Made by a program: the position numbers and the translations under genes. Shown in pieces: positions 35,001-44,700 of a DNA stretch of 64,000 nt. A model generated the notes under the pieces. It was not told where the DNA came from. It ran no database searches and saw nothing but the letters and a program-made list of their open reading frames with translations. The DNA comes from Nemertoderma westbladi (lineage: Eukaryota; Xenacoelomorpha; Nemertodermatida; Nemertodermatidae): the NCBI GenBank assembly GCA_032718475.1, contig JAUCBJ010004629.1:31720-95719 (forward strand), given 5' to 3'. Numbering within the stretch: the stretch's first letter is position 1; every line of letters begins with the position of its first letter.

Positions 35001-38000
35001 ACTAATTATAAAAAATTATTTGTAATTCATCATACAGCTCACACATTAAGCAAATGAAACTAAATTGTTTATGCCGGGACCGGTACGGTATATCGACAGG
35101 TACAGACAGACTGACGGTTGTAGTGTAGACTTCAATGTGTAAAAAGGAATTACCAGTACTTAGATAATGTCAATAAACCATTTGTACTGTGTTTAATCGG
35201 TTTTTGAAATAGGCCAGGGCCATCCAGCAGAATGGCAGGGAGAAGTACCGGACCTATGGTAGGCCATAGGCCTAATACAATAACAACATCCTTCTTGACG
35301 ATCTGGAATTGTCTGGAGGTGCTCCACATTTTAAAGAGAAGGTTGACGCTACGGTTTTTCGGAAGATTCCTACGAATTACCTATAATACCCCAGAATACA
35401 CCAAAACACCTATCCCAAAACAGTTCAAAAATACCTTAACAGTATTAACTGTAAGCTGGTAAGGGAACGGATCAGGTAACTGATTTTGGTGTGTTTTGTG
35501 GTAATTCGTGGGACCGGCAACTTCTGCCTAAGAAATCCAAGGACACAGTGATAATGCTGGTGATACTTTTTTCACTAAAACAATATATTCTATATAAAAC
35601 GTAATGGAAAACACTATTTTCCACTCATTTTCTTTAGCAAAATTCAGATACTCTGACCTCTGCCCTGCACTCGGACAGAATAGTTGAATTTCGTTAAATT
35701 GAAAATGAGTGAAAAAAGCGGTGTTTTCCGCTTACTTTTTTTTGTCGAATAAAAGTCCTTTTTCATTTATATATTCGGTTAATAATATTTAAACCTTAAT
35801 TCACTTAAAAAGTCACCTATATACTCTAAGACAATTTCAAAATACCAAGAATTATACTGTACCATGACCTAATATAGTTAAATGAATAAAAATATTTTGT
35901 GTCGATTCTCTTCAAAATAATTAGAACTACACGGAATATCAATCGATATTATTTTCATGCAAGAGTAAATTGGCCCATGCAGTATCTTTTGAAGACAAGA
36001 ATGCTACGTCGGGTCGAAAAGTACAATACACTCCAACCAGACACTATACAGCATTGCAGGTGTCTCATTGGTCCCACCAAGCTTGACATTAGAACAAAGC
36101 CGCATCCGCTTTGCAGGACATTGTTTTCGCCGTGAGAACCAGCCTGTGCACAATCTTTTGCTTTGGCAGCCCCATAGAGAAAATAAGCATGGTGGACAGC
36201 CCATGACTTTCTTGAGACGCATCTTAAAGGACACTGGCCTTGAAGATGCGGATAATCTCGCTGAAGTCATGGGTGATAGGGAGTTGTGGCGGCGTTACCG
36301 ACTACCGATCCAAAGTGAATGTGGTGTATTGTATATATCAGCTCGATTATACATACCCCCCCCCCCCCCCCCCACGTGATATCCGTCTGACCAGGAACTA
36401 AAGTACCTCGATTACCGACGGTTGGCTCTCAATTCTTCATAAACTCCACTTTAATTAGGGTTCAATTATGGTTTCCATTTAATTTTAGCTGTGTATCTTA
36501 TAGTTAGTTCTATTATTCTGTTTTTGTGAGTGTTTGGTTTCTATACTAAATTGGTTCTCTTTGATTGCGTACTTGATCTTTGTATATATTTTTTTACTAT
36601 TGTCAGGATCTAATTTGTGTTAGTTGTTTACTTTTGTCTGGGTTCCTAATTATCATAATAGGATCTATTAAGTGCGTACGTTAACTTTTAATGATTAAAC
36701 TGAGCAGTGCGTGGTTGTTTATATTTATTAACTTTCTACTTTGTTCGCTCCAATATTTCACTTATTTTTCAGTTCTTCTTAATGTTATTTGTTTGTCGTT
36801 CTTTAATTATTATATTGAATCTACTTTGTGCTGCTGTGGTTATTTGTGTGGGATTTCTTTTTGTTTATGTTTGTTCCGATAGTTACATTCGAAGCGTTAT
36901 GGGGAGTGCTACAGGGAGACACACTTGCACCATTCTTATTCGTAATTGTCGGTGACTTTGTTGTACGCATGTCCTTAGATCATCATAATGATGATGGGGT
37001 GATGATAACTCCACCCATTGGCTCCAGAAGTCGAGGAAATCCTGCGAAGTACCTAACTGATCTAGACTTTGTTGATCTAGACTTTGCTTCTAGTGTTGGT
37101 CTTATTGTTAACTCCAAAAGACCAAAATTTTGACAGTAAACTTTGAAAGTCCTGAACAAATCTCTGATCAGATGAGCATAAGCTCAAAGGATGGTATGCT
37201 TGATTGAGCATGTGGACGACTTCTGTTACAGCATTTACAAACTGACATTGGATGCTGCCTGTTCTATTAAGTTATCTGAAAGTCGTTGATATCAGCAAGT
37301 CAAGGTCTATTAAGATTATTGGTAGTTTTCCTATATCTCAACATAAAAGCCAACACATGACACTTAATATGTGTCGCTATCTGCATCTGTTATGGGAACA
37401 AATATTGTGGAACCATTTTGATTGCAGAAATTATACCAGTTAAGAACATTTCTTTCTTCGCATCAATATGTAAAAAGCACACTAGATAGTGTGAGATAGA
37501 TTGACATATTTATATTTATTGCAACCATTGCCTCATTATTTTGATACTTGTCCCGTTGTAATGTAACCCTTGAGCCACTGCAACTCATCAGGCTGTAAGA
37601 ATAATACAACTTAAGAGGCTAAGCCAGAGAAGCAGGACATTCAAATCTATATCTGAATGAAAAGGTGTCTAGAAATGGTAATTGAAAACATACTCATACT
37701 CAACCCATGGTGAAAACATTCACGACCAACACCATTGCTGGACAACTATTCCTTAGAATAATTATTATATTGCCAGAGGTACTTCCAACCATGCTGCTAT
37801 CCAACTGGCAAACACGTAGTGGAATACAAGTAAAGTTATAAAATAACAAATTATTACCACAGTTTATAACCTATGTTAGCACAGTTTATAACCTATGTTA
37901 GCACAGTTTATAACCTATATTAGCACAGTTTATAACCTATGTTAGCACAGTTTATAACCTATGTTAGCACAGTTTATAACCTATATTAGCACAGTTTATA

Positions 38001-41000
38001 ACCTATGTTAGCACAGTTTATAACCTATGTTAGCACAGTTTATAACCTATGTTAGCACAGTTTATAACCTATGTTAGCACAGTTTATAACCTATATTAGC
38101 ACAGTTTATAACCTATGTTAGCACAGTTTATAACCTATGTTAGCACAGTTTATAACCTATGTTAGCACAGTTTATAACCTATGTTAGCACAGTTTATAAC
38201 CTATGTTAGCACAGCTTATAACCTATGTTAGCACAGTTTATAACCTATGTTAGCACAGTTTATAACATATGTTAGCACAGTTTATAACCTATGTTAGCAC
38301 AGTAGCACCCCGACAAAATTTAGAAAGACACTGTATTTGCAATGATTCATAATTGTTCGTTATGTTTGTCCTTTATGGATAAGAAAATTTGATTTAATAA
38401 TAAGATCCTGTTATTGAAGTTATTAAATGGAGACTAAACTACACTCTGCGCTGCTCAGACAGCCAACCACAGACAACAGTTTAAGATGTGGTGCATACAA
38501 TGGGTAGGACAAGGGACAAACAAAGGGGAAAATATATATTTGTTACCCATTATAAATAAAATGGTTAGGTAGGTGGTAAGGTACGAACATATAGTATTTA
38601 CCCGTTGTTACACTCTTCTATCCCCTTGAAATTACAATTACCATGCGTAATGTGTATTTATATTTATTCTGTATTGTCAGTGAACATTAATTATTTGACT
38701 ATACCAAACAGGGTACATATTATGTGCTGTAACGCCCTACAACCTCTCATTAAGAACAATTGTTAGACAGCACATCTCTTCTATCTCTAACTCCCAATTT
38801 GACATGGACAAAACTGGACATGTCCAACAGCAGGACCATATAATAGTGAGTGTGGGCGTCTTGATGCATGAAATATAAGAATAAGGGATATCTACTTCAT
38901 CGCAACTTCCACTACCATTGACATTGGCTGGAACTCATCTGCCAGTAGTCATGTCTATAATATATTGCGGATGACTTCTCCATACTATGTCAACCCAACC
39001 ATTGCACTTGTTCAGCCATTGTTAGATAAACCTTTTCCTGACCAAGTCACAAGCAAAGTCACAGACCTCCCTTGTCTGGCATTCCTATACACCTATTGCA
39101 GGCATCCATAAGGTCGACTTGAGGGTTCTATTATATAGTCTACGAAGGAACATTACAGTGACAGGTTCTACTACATTACCGACATAGTGGTAGCGAGGAA
39201 CCCCACTTAAAGCAACACTTACTGTGGTTATTGCCTGACCTGACTGCCTAGATGAGATACTATCCAACTGCTAATTCAAATATTCTGCCTTATAAGGTTT
39301 ACTTGGTGATGGTGTCATATCCAACTGTTTTTTAAATTAATTTTCAGTGCATTTTCTTCTGGCTAACTAGCTTTCAACATTTCATTGATCTGCATATTTT
39401 CAGACATAAATATTTATCGATAATTCATTCTGCGACCAATCGAGATTATTGATTTCAACAAAACCCTAGTGTGGTTGTGGTACCAGCTGCAGTGAAGAGT
39501 TATGTCCTTGGGCAAGCCCTATTGTTGGTCTGGATGAATTAAAAATAATGGATTTTTCACGCAAGTAAATATGAGATTAGTTTATAAGCTTCCGATAAAT
39601 AAATAGGATTATGAAATCTAAATTTACCTCTGCCATACAAGCATTTATTTATTTGCTTTATTTATCCCCTGGAATTGATAAAAGGAAGACCGGTTAACTT
39701 ACTGGGATTGGAGTAGCTCCACCCCTACCTCCGGGTAGCAGCTATCGAAAGAGGAACCTTCGGGTACCTTTTAGTGTCCTTCTATTGTCTGTTTGGGTGA
39801 ATTTCATTGGTTTAAATCATTAGCGAATACTTTAATTGAAGAAAATAGACAAATTCTGAAAGCCTCGAAGTATATTAATTCACAATAGTTATCACTGACT
39901 TTTGAGCATAAATTAAGTGTTAGCAGCAATTATGTAACACCTAGTATTATAGCTTATCGTTCTATCTGGATTGCTCTTTAACCAATAACAGCATTCAATT
40001 TGATGGCGACAGATACTAAAAGGCCGAATAGCTTTCTAACTTTTGAGCCTTAGAGAACAGAACACGAACACTGTAATTTAAATTCCAAATTCTGAATATA
40101 ACAAAACTACAAACCTCCAAAATTCGGGCGCAACTTATTGTCATATATGACCCGTTCACCAGGAGCGCATGTAGAAGAATCACACGATTTATTTAAAAGG
40201 GTGTGTTCCAGGTTTATGTATGGTTGCAAGGATTCTCTAAAATAAAGGAAATGAAATAAAATTAATTAACGTAATATATAAAATAAATGAACGATTTAAT
40301 TTGTGTTTAATTTTATTTTCGCTGAACTTTTGACAAATACTAATTTTTTAAAGCTTTTATGGAGCATTGAATGAACACACAAGTAAAGTAAAGTGATTGG
40401 TGAATGTGTGAAACACGACCCACTGGAAGCAACCCGAAGGCTCCTCACTCCCGGCTGTTGTTACGTGTAAGGCGAGGAAGGCACCACACTAACTCCCAAG
40501 GCCCAATACTCACAATCAATCCCATTACAGATGGGTTTACTGCAGCTAGTTCCTTAGAGTTAACAGATTAACGAAAACTGGGTTGTTCGTTTTCTGGGGC
40601 TCGAACCCACGATCTTCCGACATGAACAATCCTACGCAATGAACACACAAGCCCTAACAAGCAGAAATATGATGGTCCCAAGTTTGTGGCGCTGCTTCTC
40701 AAAGGTTAGTTTCTATGTTTAGTTTCATTAATTTATCTAATTGTGGATTTTTAAATTAACTAAATTCTAATTTTACCTAGATATCATATGATTGTATTAT
40801 TAACTTTATGCATTAAGTTAATGTCATTTTCTGTGTTTTGACTAACAATTTTATCGTAACAAATTCCACATTTATAATTTAAATTTATTCAATTATTGAT
40901 TATTAATTTAAAAATCGTTTATAAATAATTTTAAATAAATCCCTAATAATTTATTTCAATATATTGTTAATTAGTTATGATATAATAGAATACATAAAAT

Positions 41001-41147
41001 TATAAATTATAATTAGCTTGACCTGACTTACATTGGCTGAATAACATAGCACATTATGAAGCACGTAGTTGCAAACACTACATAACGGTATGATTTCAAA
41101 TTGAGGTGGAAATAATGAGGAAATACGTAGTTGCCACAAATTAGCAT
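16558..41147 (-). CDS. GABRB-like: GABA-A receptor beta-like subunit, complete nine-exon gene
   Basis: Exons (minus strand, 5' to 3'): 41147-41032, 40236-40115, 28978-28905, 26937-26791, 22955-22802, 22213-22101, 21444-21270, 17402-17155, 17019-16558. Every junction is GT-AG and phases match, giving 536 residues. It is an anion-selective pentameric ligand-gated channel subunit at the plasma membrane. Visible: signal peptide (about 20-38), WVPDTYF loop A (Tyr145), Cys-loop C184/C198 with 13 residues between, ESYGY loop B (203-207), TGSYTRL loop C (249-255), M1 after RRDIGYF, M2 with [14 protein letters not shown]3 starting [10 protein letters not shown]4 in [19 protein letters not shown]. These match beta rather than alpha/gamma or glycine subunits. 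Sequons lie at NKS, NIT and NCS. Oddities: Phe312 at M2 15' and an 18-residue tail after M4. Head to head with the alpha-like gene. Confidence 0.93.
17155..17402 (-). CDS. GABRB-like: Beta-like exon 8: M2, M3 and start of cytoplasmic loop
   Basis: 248 bases. It encodes [20 protein letters not shown]3 starting [16 protein letters not shown], and the start of the large intracellular loop, ending REYMN. Donor GTGAGT, phase 0. Confidence 0.93.
17641..17702. repeat. Dispersed repeat, unit 1
   Basis: Shares about 60 bases (GCCAAGGAATACCTGTTCAC, then ACCATGGGTGATCTTCC and CAGTAAACCCTTCCACT) with 21648-21706. Both lie in the same intron of the receptor gene or near it; probably part of a SINE-like element with unclear ends. 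Confidence 0.55.
18133..19704. mobile_element. TTAA-flanked nonautonomous DNA element (piggyBac-like)
   Basis: 1,572 bases bounded by TTAA-CCCTATTA at the left and TAATAGGG-TTAA at the right. TTAA target sites with CCC...GGG termini are typical of the piggyBac superfamily. Just inside each end is a G-run/TCATATTGA/C-run inverted structure (18174-18216 and 19663-19689). The interior is noncoding and largely made of five 163-bp tandem units. It lies in beta-like intron 8. A truncated inverted relative is at 33294-33846. No transposase ORF is visible. Confidence 0.75.
18655..19470. repeat. Five tandem 163-bp units with a palindromic core
   Basis: The palindrome GGTGCTAGCACC or near variants starts at 18675, 18838, 19000, 19164 and 19327, that is spacings of 162-164 bases. 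Each is followed by a CCGAAAAATACAAGTTTG-like motif and an ATTGATTCCAT.GAATTCAG-like motif. Units have diverged by substitutions but spacing is well kept. Confidence 0.8.
20450..21050 (+). mobile_element. RTE-like retrotransposon C-terminal fragment
   Basis: Plus-strand degenerate frames read [40 protein letters not shown] and a [14 protein letters not shown]-type block, the conserved C-terminus of the RTE-like family seen complete at 44.97-45.47 kb. Stops and frameshifts make it dead. It lies in beta-like intron 7. Confidence 0.75.
21270..21444 (-). CDS. GABRB-like: Beta-like exon 7: loop C, M1 and start of M2
   Basis: 175 bases. It encodes [20 protein letters not shown], then [20 protein letters not shown] and the M1-M2 linker [10 protein letters not shown]. 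The donor is GTGCGT after the first base of the Gly301 codon, so an intron splits M2 at 4'. Confidence 0.93.
21648..21706. repeat. Dispersed repeat, unit 2
   Basis: Second copy of the repeat at 17641-17702, preceded by a 20-base poly-T run at 21602-21621, in beta-like intron 6. Confidence 0.55.
22101..22213 (-). CDS. GABRB-like: Beta-like exon 6: loops B to C
   Basis: 113 bases. It encodes [20 protein letters not shown] to VYRYVNK. Acceptor TTCCCAG, donor GTCAGT. It joins in phase with its neighbours. Confidence 0.9.
22802..22955 (-). CDS. GABRB-like: Beta-like exon 5: Cys-loop
   Basis: 154 bases. It encodes [20 protein letters not shown], then the Cys-loop with C184 and C198, and ends at LQVES. 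I placed the donor at GTTAGT (22801) because this restores ESYGY across the junction; a donor three bases earlier would lose the conserved Tyr. The loop reads [13 protein letters not shown], keeping FPxDxQ. Confidence 0.9.
23200..23231. repeat. Poly-G tract
   Basis: A homopolymer run of about 24-27 G, in beta-like intron 4. Similar G or C runs occur at 448-461, 18174-18216, 36359-36373, 46809-46850 and 60086-60100. Confidence 0.85.
23611..23634. repeat. 24-bp perfect palindrome centred on TGACGTCA
   Basis: Half site TGCACTAGTGAC followed by its exact reverse complement; the centre is TGACGTCA, the CRE consensus. It sits at the inner side of the left foldback arm. It may be chance or element-encoded. 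Confidence 0.7.
24128..25101. mobile_element. 956-bp TIR element with 9-bp target-site duplication
   Basis: The direct repeat CCACTAAAA occurs at 24128-24136 and 25093-25101. Between them the element begins GGCACTACTACAGTATGTGT and ends with its exact reverse complement; perfect inversion covers about 30 bases, then continues imperfectly for about 40 more. The interior is noncoding and AT-rich with TTCTAGAAC motifs and a duplicated segment (24687-24805 and 24837-24945) sharing AATCACTAGCTAGCCTGAT. The 9-bp duplication and long inverted repeats fit Mutator-like or Merlin-like elements (inference). Confidence 0.85.
25505..25667. mobile_element. Small MITE with 33-bp terminal inverted repeats
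   Basis: TTGGTTCCCCGAACACGCCT at the left has its inverse near the right end; 32 of 33 terminal positions pair. About 163 bases, noncoding. Related half-copies with AACCAAAACAATAAACT and CAGGTTACAG occur at 23340-23385, 29722-29775 and 31402-31455. Confidence 0.75.
26791..26937 (-). CDS. GABRB-like: Beta-like exon 4: loops D and A
   Basis: 147 bases, phase 0 both sides. It encodes [18 protein letters not shown] through [16 protein letters not shown]. Tyr145 in WVPDTYF corresponds to the beta2 Tyr97 GABA-contact residue (family knowledge). Acceptor TTTTGCAG, donor GTAAAT. Confidence 0.93.
26938..28904. other. Beta-like intron 3; no supported gene
   Basis: AT-rich intron DNA. A minus-strand ORF at 28592-28395 starts with a signal-peptide-like [17 protein letters not shown] and reaches a GTAAGA sequence, but it cannot be tied to the receptor or to another gene. 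Confidence 0.45.
28905..28978 (-). CDS. GABRB-like: Beta-like exon 3
   Basis: 74 bases after a TTTTTCAG acceptor. It encodes [20 protein letters not shown] followed by EVNM, the first beta strands of the ligand-binding domain, and ends at a GTACGT donor. It is isolated by an 11.1-kb intron upstream. Confidence 0.9.
28979..30540. other. Beta-like intron 2, distal part; no gene seen
   Basis: AT-rich intron. The only structured piece is the MITE half-copy at 29722-29775 (GAGCAGGTTACAG...AACCAAAACAATAAACT). Confidence 0.45.
30565..30720 (+). mobile_element. tRNA-derived SINE
   Basis: A tRNA-like head (GCCGCTAGCTGAATGGTTAG with A-box character, then AAGTTTGATCCC as a degenerate B box) is followed by the family tail containing GACTTTGCAAAGCTGTGCCC. 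The same tail occurs at 1931-1986 and 34213-34270. The anticodon arm is not that of a working tRNA. Confidence 0.7.
31276..31612. mobile_element. Foldback element with GGGCGAAG tandem arms
   Basis: Left arm (about 31276-31400) carries CTTCGCCC-type repeats every 13-20 bases, including AATCTTCGCCCGCGAGCAAG; the right arm (about 31490-31600) carries the inverse, GGGCGAAGGTTG repeats. The centre contains ATTGTTTTGGTTAGAAAAAG and AACCTGCTCATTTCCC, related to the 25.5-kb MITE end. Noncoding; plus and minus frames across it are shadows. Confidence 0.7.
31613..32726. other. Beta-like intron 2 DNA; no gene seen
   Basis: AT-rich, with no coding or repeat structure that I can support. Confidence 0.4.
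32727..32835. repeat. Hairpin-forming inverted repeat (MITE-like)
   Basis: AGAACATTTTTTTTTTCAAT...GAGCTTAATAAATGGTC-type sequence folds on itself: ATTCTCTCGACCATTTATT pairs with AATAAAATGCCTCGAGAAT, around a CGCTGGCGC centre. About 110 bases with short loop, noncoding. Confidence 0.6.
33294..33846. mobile_element. Truncated inverted copy of the TTAA-flanked element
   Basis: Begins TTAACCCTATTAAACCCGGG, which is the inverse of the right end of the 18133-19704 element, followed by the G-run/TCAATATGACC structure. It then jumps to sequence matching the inverse of about 18.72 down to 18.25 kb, including one GGTGCTAGCACC palindrome. The distal terminus is missing. It shows that the element is a dispersed, internally deletable family. 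Confidence 0.8.
34203..34330 (-). mobile_element. tRNA-derived SINE, minus orientation
   Basis: In minus sense: GGTTAGGCCGTCAGGCTTTC, then the B-box GTTCGAACCC, then a family tail with GCCGACTTTAGTAAGCTGTG. It shares this tail with 1931-1986 and 30.6 kb. It is not a functional tRNA by structure. Confidence 0.7.
34331..35999. other. Beta-like intron 2 DNA; no gene seen
   Basis: AT-rich. A weak imperfect inverted pair lies at about 35355-35390 and 35485-35515 (CGAATTACC.../...GGTAATTCG). A plus-strand ORF spanning 35232-35462 has no recognisable domain and overlaps this inverted structure. Confidence 0.4.
36000..36330 (+). mobile_element. RTE-like C-terminal fragment
   Basis: Plus-strand frames give a [13 protein letters not shown]-like start and then [39 protein letters not shown] and MGDRELWRR, the conserved end of the RTE-like ORF. 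A 15-base C run follows at 36359-36373. Confidence 0.8.
36880..37215 (+). mobile_element. RTE-like reverse-transcriptase core fragment with deletion
   Basis: Reads [40 protein letters not shown] and KYLTDLDFV. The FADD catalytic motif and following SESLEG block are deleted relative to 44.5-44.9 kb; [14 protein letters not shown] follows directly. Confidence 0.8.
37854..38303. repeat. 22-bp minisatellite, about 20 units
   Basis: Unit CACAGTTTATAACCTATGTT + AG. About 20 tandem copies with few variants: several carry CTATATTAG, one CAGCTTATAAC, one AACATATG. The high homogeneity suggests recent expansion or active homogenisation. It lies in beta-like intron 2. Confidence 0.95.
38304..40114. other. 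Beta-like intron 2, proximal part; no gene seen
   Basis: No coding exon or clear repeat found here, apart from short AT-rich runs. Confidence 0.4.
40115..40236 (-). CDS. GABRB-like: Beta-like exon 2: mature N-terminus
   Basis: 122 bases, phase 2 in and phase 1 out. It encodes [11 protein letters not shown]..., a CDSSTC pair and the family-typical [11 protein letters not shown] (compare GYD.RLRP.FGG in GABA-A subunits). The extra Cys pair upstream of KLRP is not typical of vertebrate beta subunits. Confidence 0.85.
40430..40680 (-). mobile_element. tRNA-derived SINE in beta-like intron 1
   Basis: In minus sense a tRNA-like head (TTAGGGCTTGTGTGTTCATT, then GGGTTCGAGCCCC as a near-consensus B box) is followed by a non-tRNA body. 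The head differs from the 30.6 and 34.2 kb family, so this is probably another SINE family. Confidence 0.6.
41032..41147 (-). CDS. GABRB-like: Beta-like exon 1: start codon and signal peptide
   Basis: Reads [13 protein letters not shown], then the hydrophobic run [18 protein letters not shown]. The donor is GTAAGT at 41031-41026, phase 2, exactly matching the next exon. A second in-frame ATG (residue 32) is possible but would shorten the hydrophobic segment. The 538-bp gap to the alpha-like start lies just upstream. Confidence 0.75.
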
Positions 41148-41685
41148 TATAAAAATATCAGTTTTACAGGAGGTGTGAGAAATGAACAAACTTCAAAATA
41201 AATGAAAACCTAGCAAAGAAAGAAGTGATACTTAACATCAGATGAACAACTGAGAAAGAAAGATAGTGTGTTTGCATTGAGATAGCGAGTAGCGAGATAG
41301 CCTGATCCACGCCTCTCCATAAAACCAACGACCCACATGGCTGAATGTTGCTGCCCAGTCACAAATCTCTGCTCTGAGAAATCAAACTGACAGGCGCTGC
41401 ACTACTGGTTCCTGGCGAAATTTCTGGCATTCTTTCCCTCACCAACAACAGTGCGCCTCTGCCAGTCAGGACTGAGGCTAGTAAACCAAGATTAAACTTG
41501 ATCCTGGCAAGCCTACTCTTGAATTCATTGAAACCCCATTACCATACTCCTCTCCTGTAGCTTCGTAAAAAAATAATAAAAACTATTTTATGTTTATAAG
41601 ATTCAGTTCTTTATCCCAGTAACTTACCATGAATTTGTGTTGTGTTTTATGATCAATATACCTTTATAAAGGACGAATTTTAAAC
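41148..41685. promoter_or_regulatory. Putative bidirectional promoter between beta-like and alpha-like genes
   Basis: The 538 bases separating the two divergent start codons must hold both 5' UTRs (if not spliced further) and core promoters. The middle (41285-41475) is clearly more GC-rich than the flanks. A CCTTTATAAAGG palindrome lies at 41661-41672, only 14 bases before the alpha-like ATG, so it is probably not that gene's TATA box. A shared promoter is inference from spacing; further upstream noncoding exons cannot be excluded. Confidence 0.55.
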
Positions 41686-41753
41686 ATGAAGTGGTTTTTA
41701 GTGTTGTCAAGCATTTTGTTGATAATAATGTATGCTGGGACAGTGTATGGTCG
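41686..41753 (+). CDS. GABRA-like: Alpha-like exon 1: signal peptide
   Basis: Encodes MKWFLVLSSILLIIMYAGTV + YG and the first two bases of Arg23, then a perfect GTAAGT donor. The next exon completes the codon with A. Confidence 0.85.
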
Positions 41754-44700
41754 GTAAGTTAACTATTTGTTAATGTTTTTATCATATATTACTAAGCAAT
41801 AGCTAGTTATAAACTTCTATGCAATAATTTCCCAGTATTCTTAAATTTCCAGCTGTATTTTTTGTTAAATTTATATAGCTTGAACTTGAAATATAATACA
41901 GTTATTTAAATCTATATATGAGACGTGGACTCAGTACATTTGTTTCATTTTGGTTCGCATTTGTTAAATTATTTGGAAAAGTGGAAAAAAACATTTTTAA
42001 TAATATTAATAATAATATTTTAAAGCGTGGGGTCTTGTCTGGAACATTAAGTATTTAAAAAAAAGAGTATGCGTCTTGTATACATACATCTTTACTACAT
42101 ATAGTTCAAATATTTCATTATTGCTTCGCTTCTTAGTCGCGATTTGTACAGATTACGCCATTTTAGTTAGTATAACTACCACTGCATCAGTATTGATGAA
42201 ATATTAGTTAGGTTATAAAACAAATTGCTGTTTCCCTGTCAGATGGATAGGTGGAATTTGTGACAACACCCAAAAACGGTAAAATCTGGTCACATACAAT
42301 GTGAATAACATTAGATCGCAGTCCTATAAATAATTCAGTCAAGTTTCAGCTCTGCATATCGCCGACAAGTCGCTGGAAAACCGTTAAACGTCTGGGGACA
42401 ACACTCTAAATATCCGGACAACACTCAAAATAATGAATTCTGTATTCTGAAATACTGTTCACCAGTTAGGGCTGCAGTGTTGTATGTAGTTTATGAAGTT
42501 CTTTCAACCGTTGTCCATCCTACCGTTGGTCGATCTGTCGCCGAATGTTTGAAGGTGAATAAACAATTTTCCGTTGAATAAATTATAGGCAAAGGTTGAA
42601 ATAGTAATACCCATTCAGCCGTAACGGTACGGTAAAATTGCGAACCAGTGAGTTCCTTTCAGTAGAAAAATTCCTGACTGGCGTCTGGCCTAGCATATTA
42701 AAGTATTAGTCACCTGTAGTTCACCGAAGTGCTAGTTCTACCTAGTTCTGTAAGAATTTAAATAGTATTGGTCTACTTATGAATTATGATGCGCTAATGA
42801 ATACTGGTATCAAAGAATGTCGAGGTGCAATGAGAATATCTCTGCACTTCTTCCCGATAGTGTCCTATGCAATGGTTGAAAGAACTGCATACTGTACAAT
42901 ACCTAAAAACTGTAGGCCTAACTGGTGAACAGTATTGCTGTATTACATAATACTGAATTCATGTTGTGCAGACATATGTGTATTGCCCCCAGACGTTTGA
43001 CTGTTTTCCACGACTTGCCAGTGATATGTGGAGCCGAAACATGGCAGAGTTACTTTTAGGACTGTGATCTACTGTTATTTACATTGTTTGTGGTCATTAC
43101 TAATAATGGTCAACAATTTTTTTTCACTGTGGCTGAGTGTTGTCACCGTATGCACCGAATGCAGACTGGACAGACTGATTAGGTTCTAATTAAGGACATG
43201 GAGAGCGGTTGGCGACTCGCCCTCGCATCAGCAGATGATAGTGGCAATGGTGGAATTGGTCTATTGATGAATCCAACTGCACTGGCAGCATTGGACCAAA
43301 TCTTAACCACATCATCCGTTGCCACTTATCATGTTCTGGAAGACTGGCTAAGAAGTTTCCTAAGGTGGTTCTGATTGTGTGCTACTCTCCAACTAGTGTT
43401 GCCCCTGTAGATGAGCTGGAAAATTTCTACCACAATCTACAAGCAGCTACTGATGGAGTGGATCAGCATGCATTCTTAACATTCCTGGGAGACTTTAATG
43501 CAAGTCTGCATCAATCACCTACATCGCCCTGGGTCTATAGCAATAGTGTTAACCGAAATTCCGTCCATCTTCAGGATTTTATCTCTGGAAATGGATTGTT
43601 TTCGGCTGGAATCCAGTTCAAGAAGCGAACTGGGAAGCTATGGACTCATAGTGGACAACTCCCAGATAGACCATATTCTGTTTCGTAGGAAATACAGGAG
43701 CTCTATACAAGACTGTAATGCATTTACACTTCGACCCTTCTCCAGTGATCACCGCCTTATTGTGGCCAAGGTAAGACTTAGTCTGTGTGCTAGCAGAACA
43801 ACAAAATCTGCCTTGCCGCGGCATGACTGGTCCTCTCTGTTGCAACAGCCAAGTGTGAGATCCAGCTTCACACTACAGCTGAGCAACAGGTATGAGGTTT
43901 TATAGAAGCAAAAGTGTCTGAGTCTGTACTCCCAGATATTTCCATTGGCGATATCTCCTTTGCAGAAGTGAAGGCTGCTGCAAAGAACATTAAGACCAAT
44001 CGTGCCAGTGGAGTAGATGGTGTTCCCCCTGAGGTCTTTAAAATATCTGAGTGTTTAAAGCTCATCTATCCCATCATAGTAGACATGTATCGAACAACAA
44101 GAGTCCCACAAGAAATGAAAACAAATAAGTTTGGTGCCAGTTCTCAAGAAGGGCAACCTAACACTCTATGGTTCTTTTCAGGGAATCTCATTGATCTCGA
44201 TTGCTGCAAAGCTATACAATAAATATAATTATATTAAATCGCATCAGGGATCCCATTGAGAGACTGGTAAAGGTTCGTGGGAACATGGAGCCCCTTTTGG
44301 CACTTAGAAGGATAATTGAAGAGTTATCAAGAAAGAAAGATAGGCATCTGGCTGTTTTCTTTGTTGACTTCTTCAAGGCCTTTGATTCAGTCTCTCGCTC
44401 ACCTATGTTCAGCATACTTTCATTATATTGGATTCCTGATGAAATTATTGCAGCAATAAGATCAGTATACGATGGTTCAACAACGTTGACGTTGACGGTG
44501 ACACAGAACCATTTGAAGTGTTATGGGGCGTCCTCCAGGAAGACACACTTGCACCATTCTTGTTCATAATTGTGGTTGACTATGTTCTACGCATGTCCTT
44601 AGATCATCATAATGATGATGGGCTGATGATAACTCCACCTACTGGCTCCAGAAGTCGAGGAAATCCTGCCAAGTACCTAACTGATCTAGACTTTGCTGAT

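Noticed and set aside
35232-35462. 76-codon ORF with an Arg-rich middle
   Set aside because: No domain, no splice context, and it overlaps an imperfect inverted repeat.
37854-38303. 22-bp regular array considered as CRISPR
   Set aside because: Units are contiguous with no unique spacers, and the DNA is animal: it is a minisatellite.
41661-41672. CCTTTATAAAGG as TATA box of the alpha-like gene
   Set aside because: It lies only 14 bases before the ATG, too close for a normal TATA-to-start-site distance unless an upstream 5' UTR exon exists.
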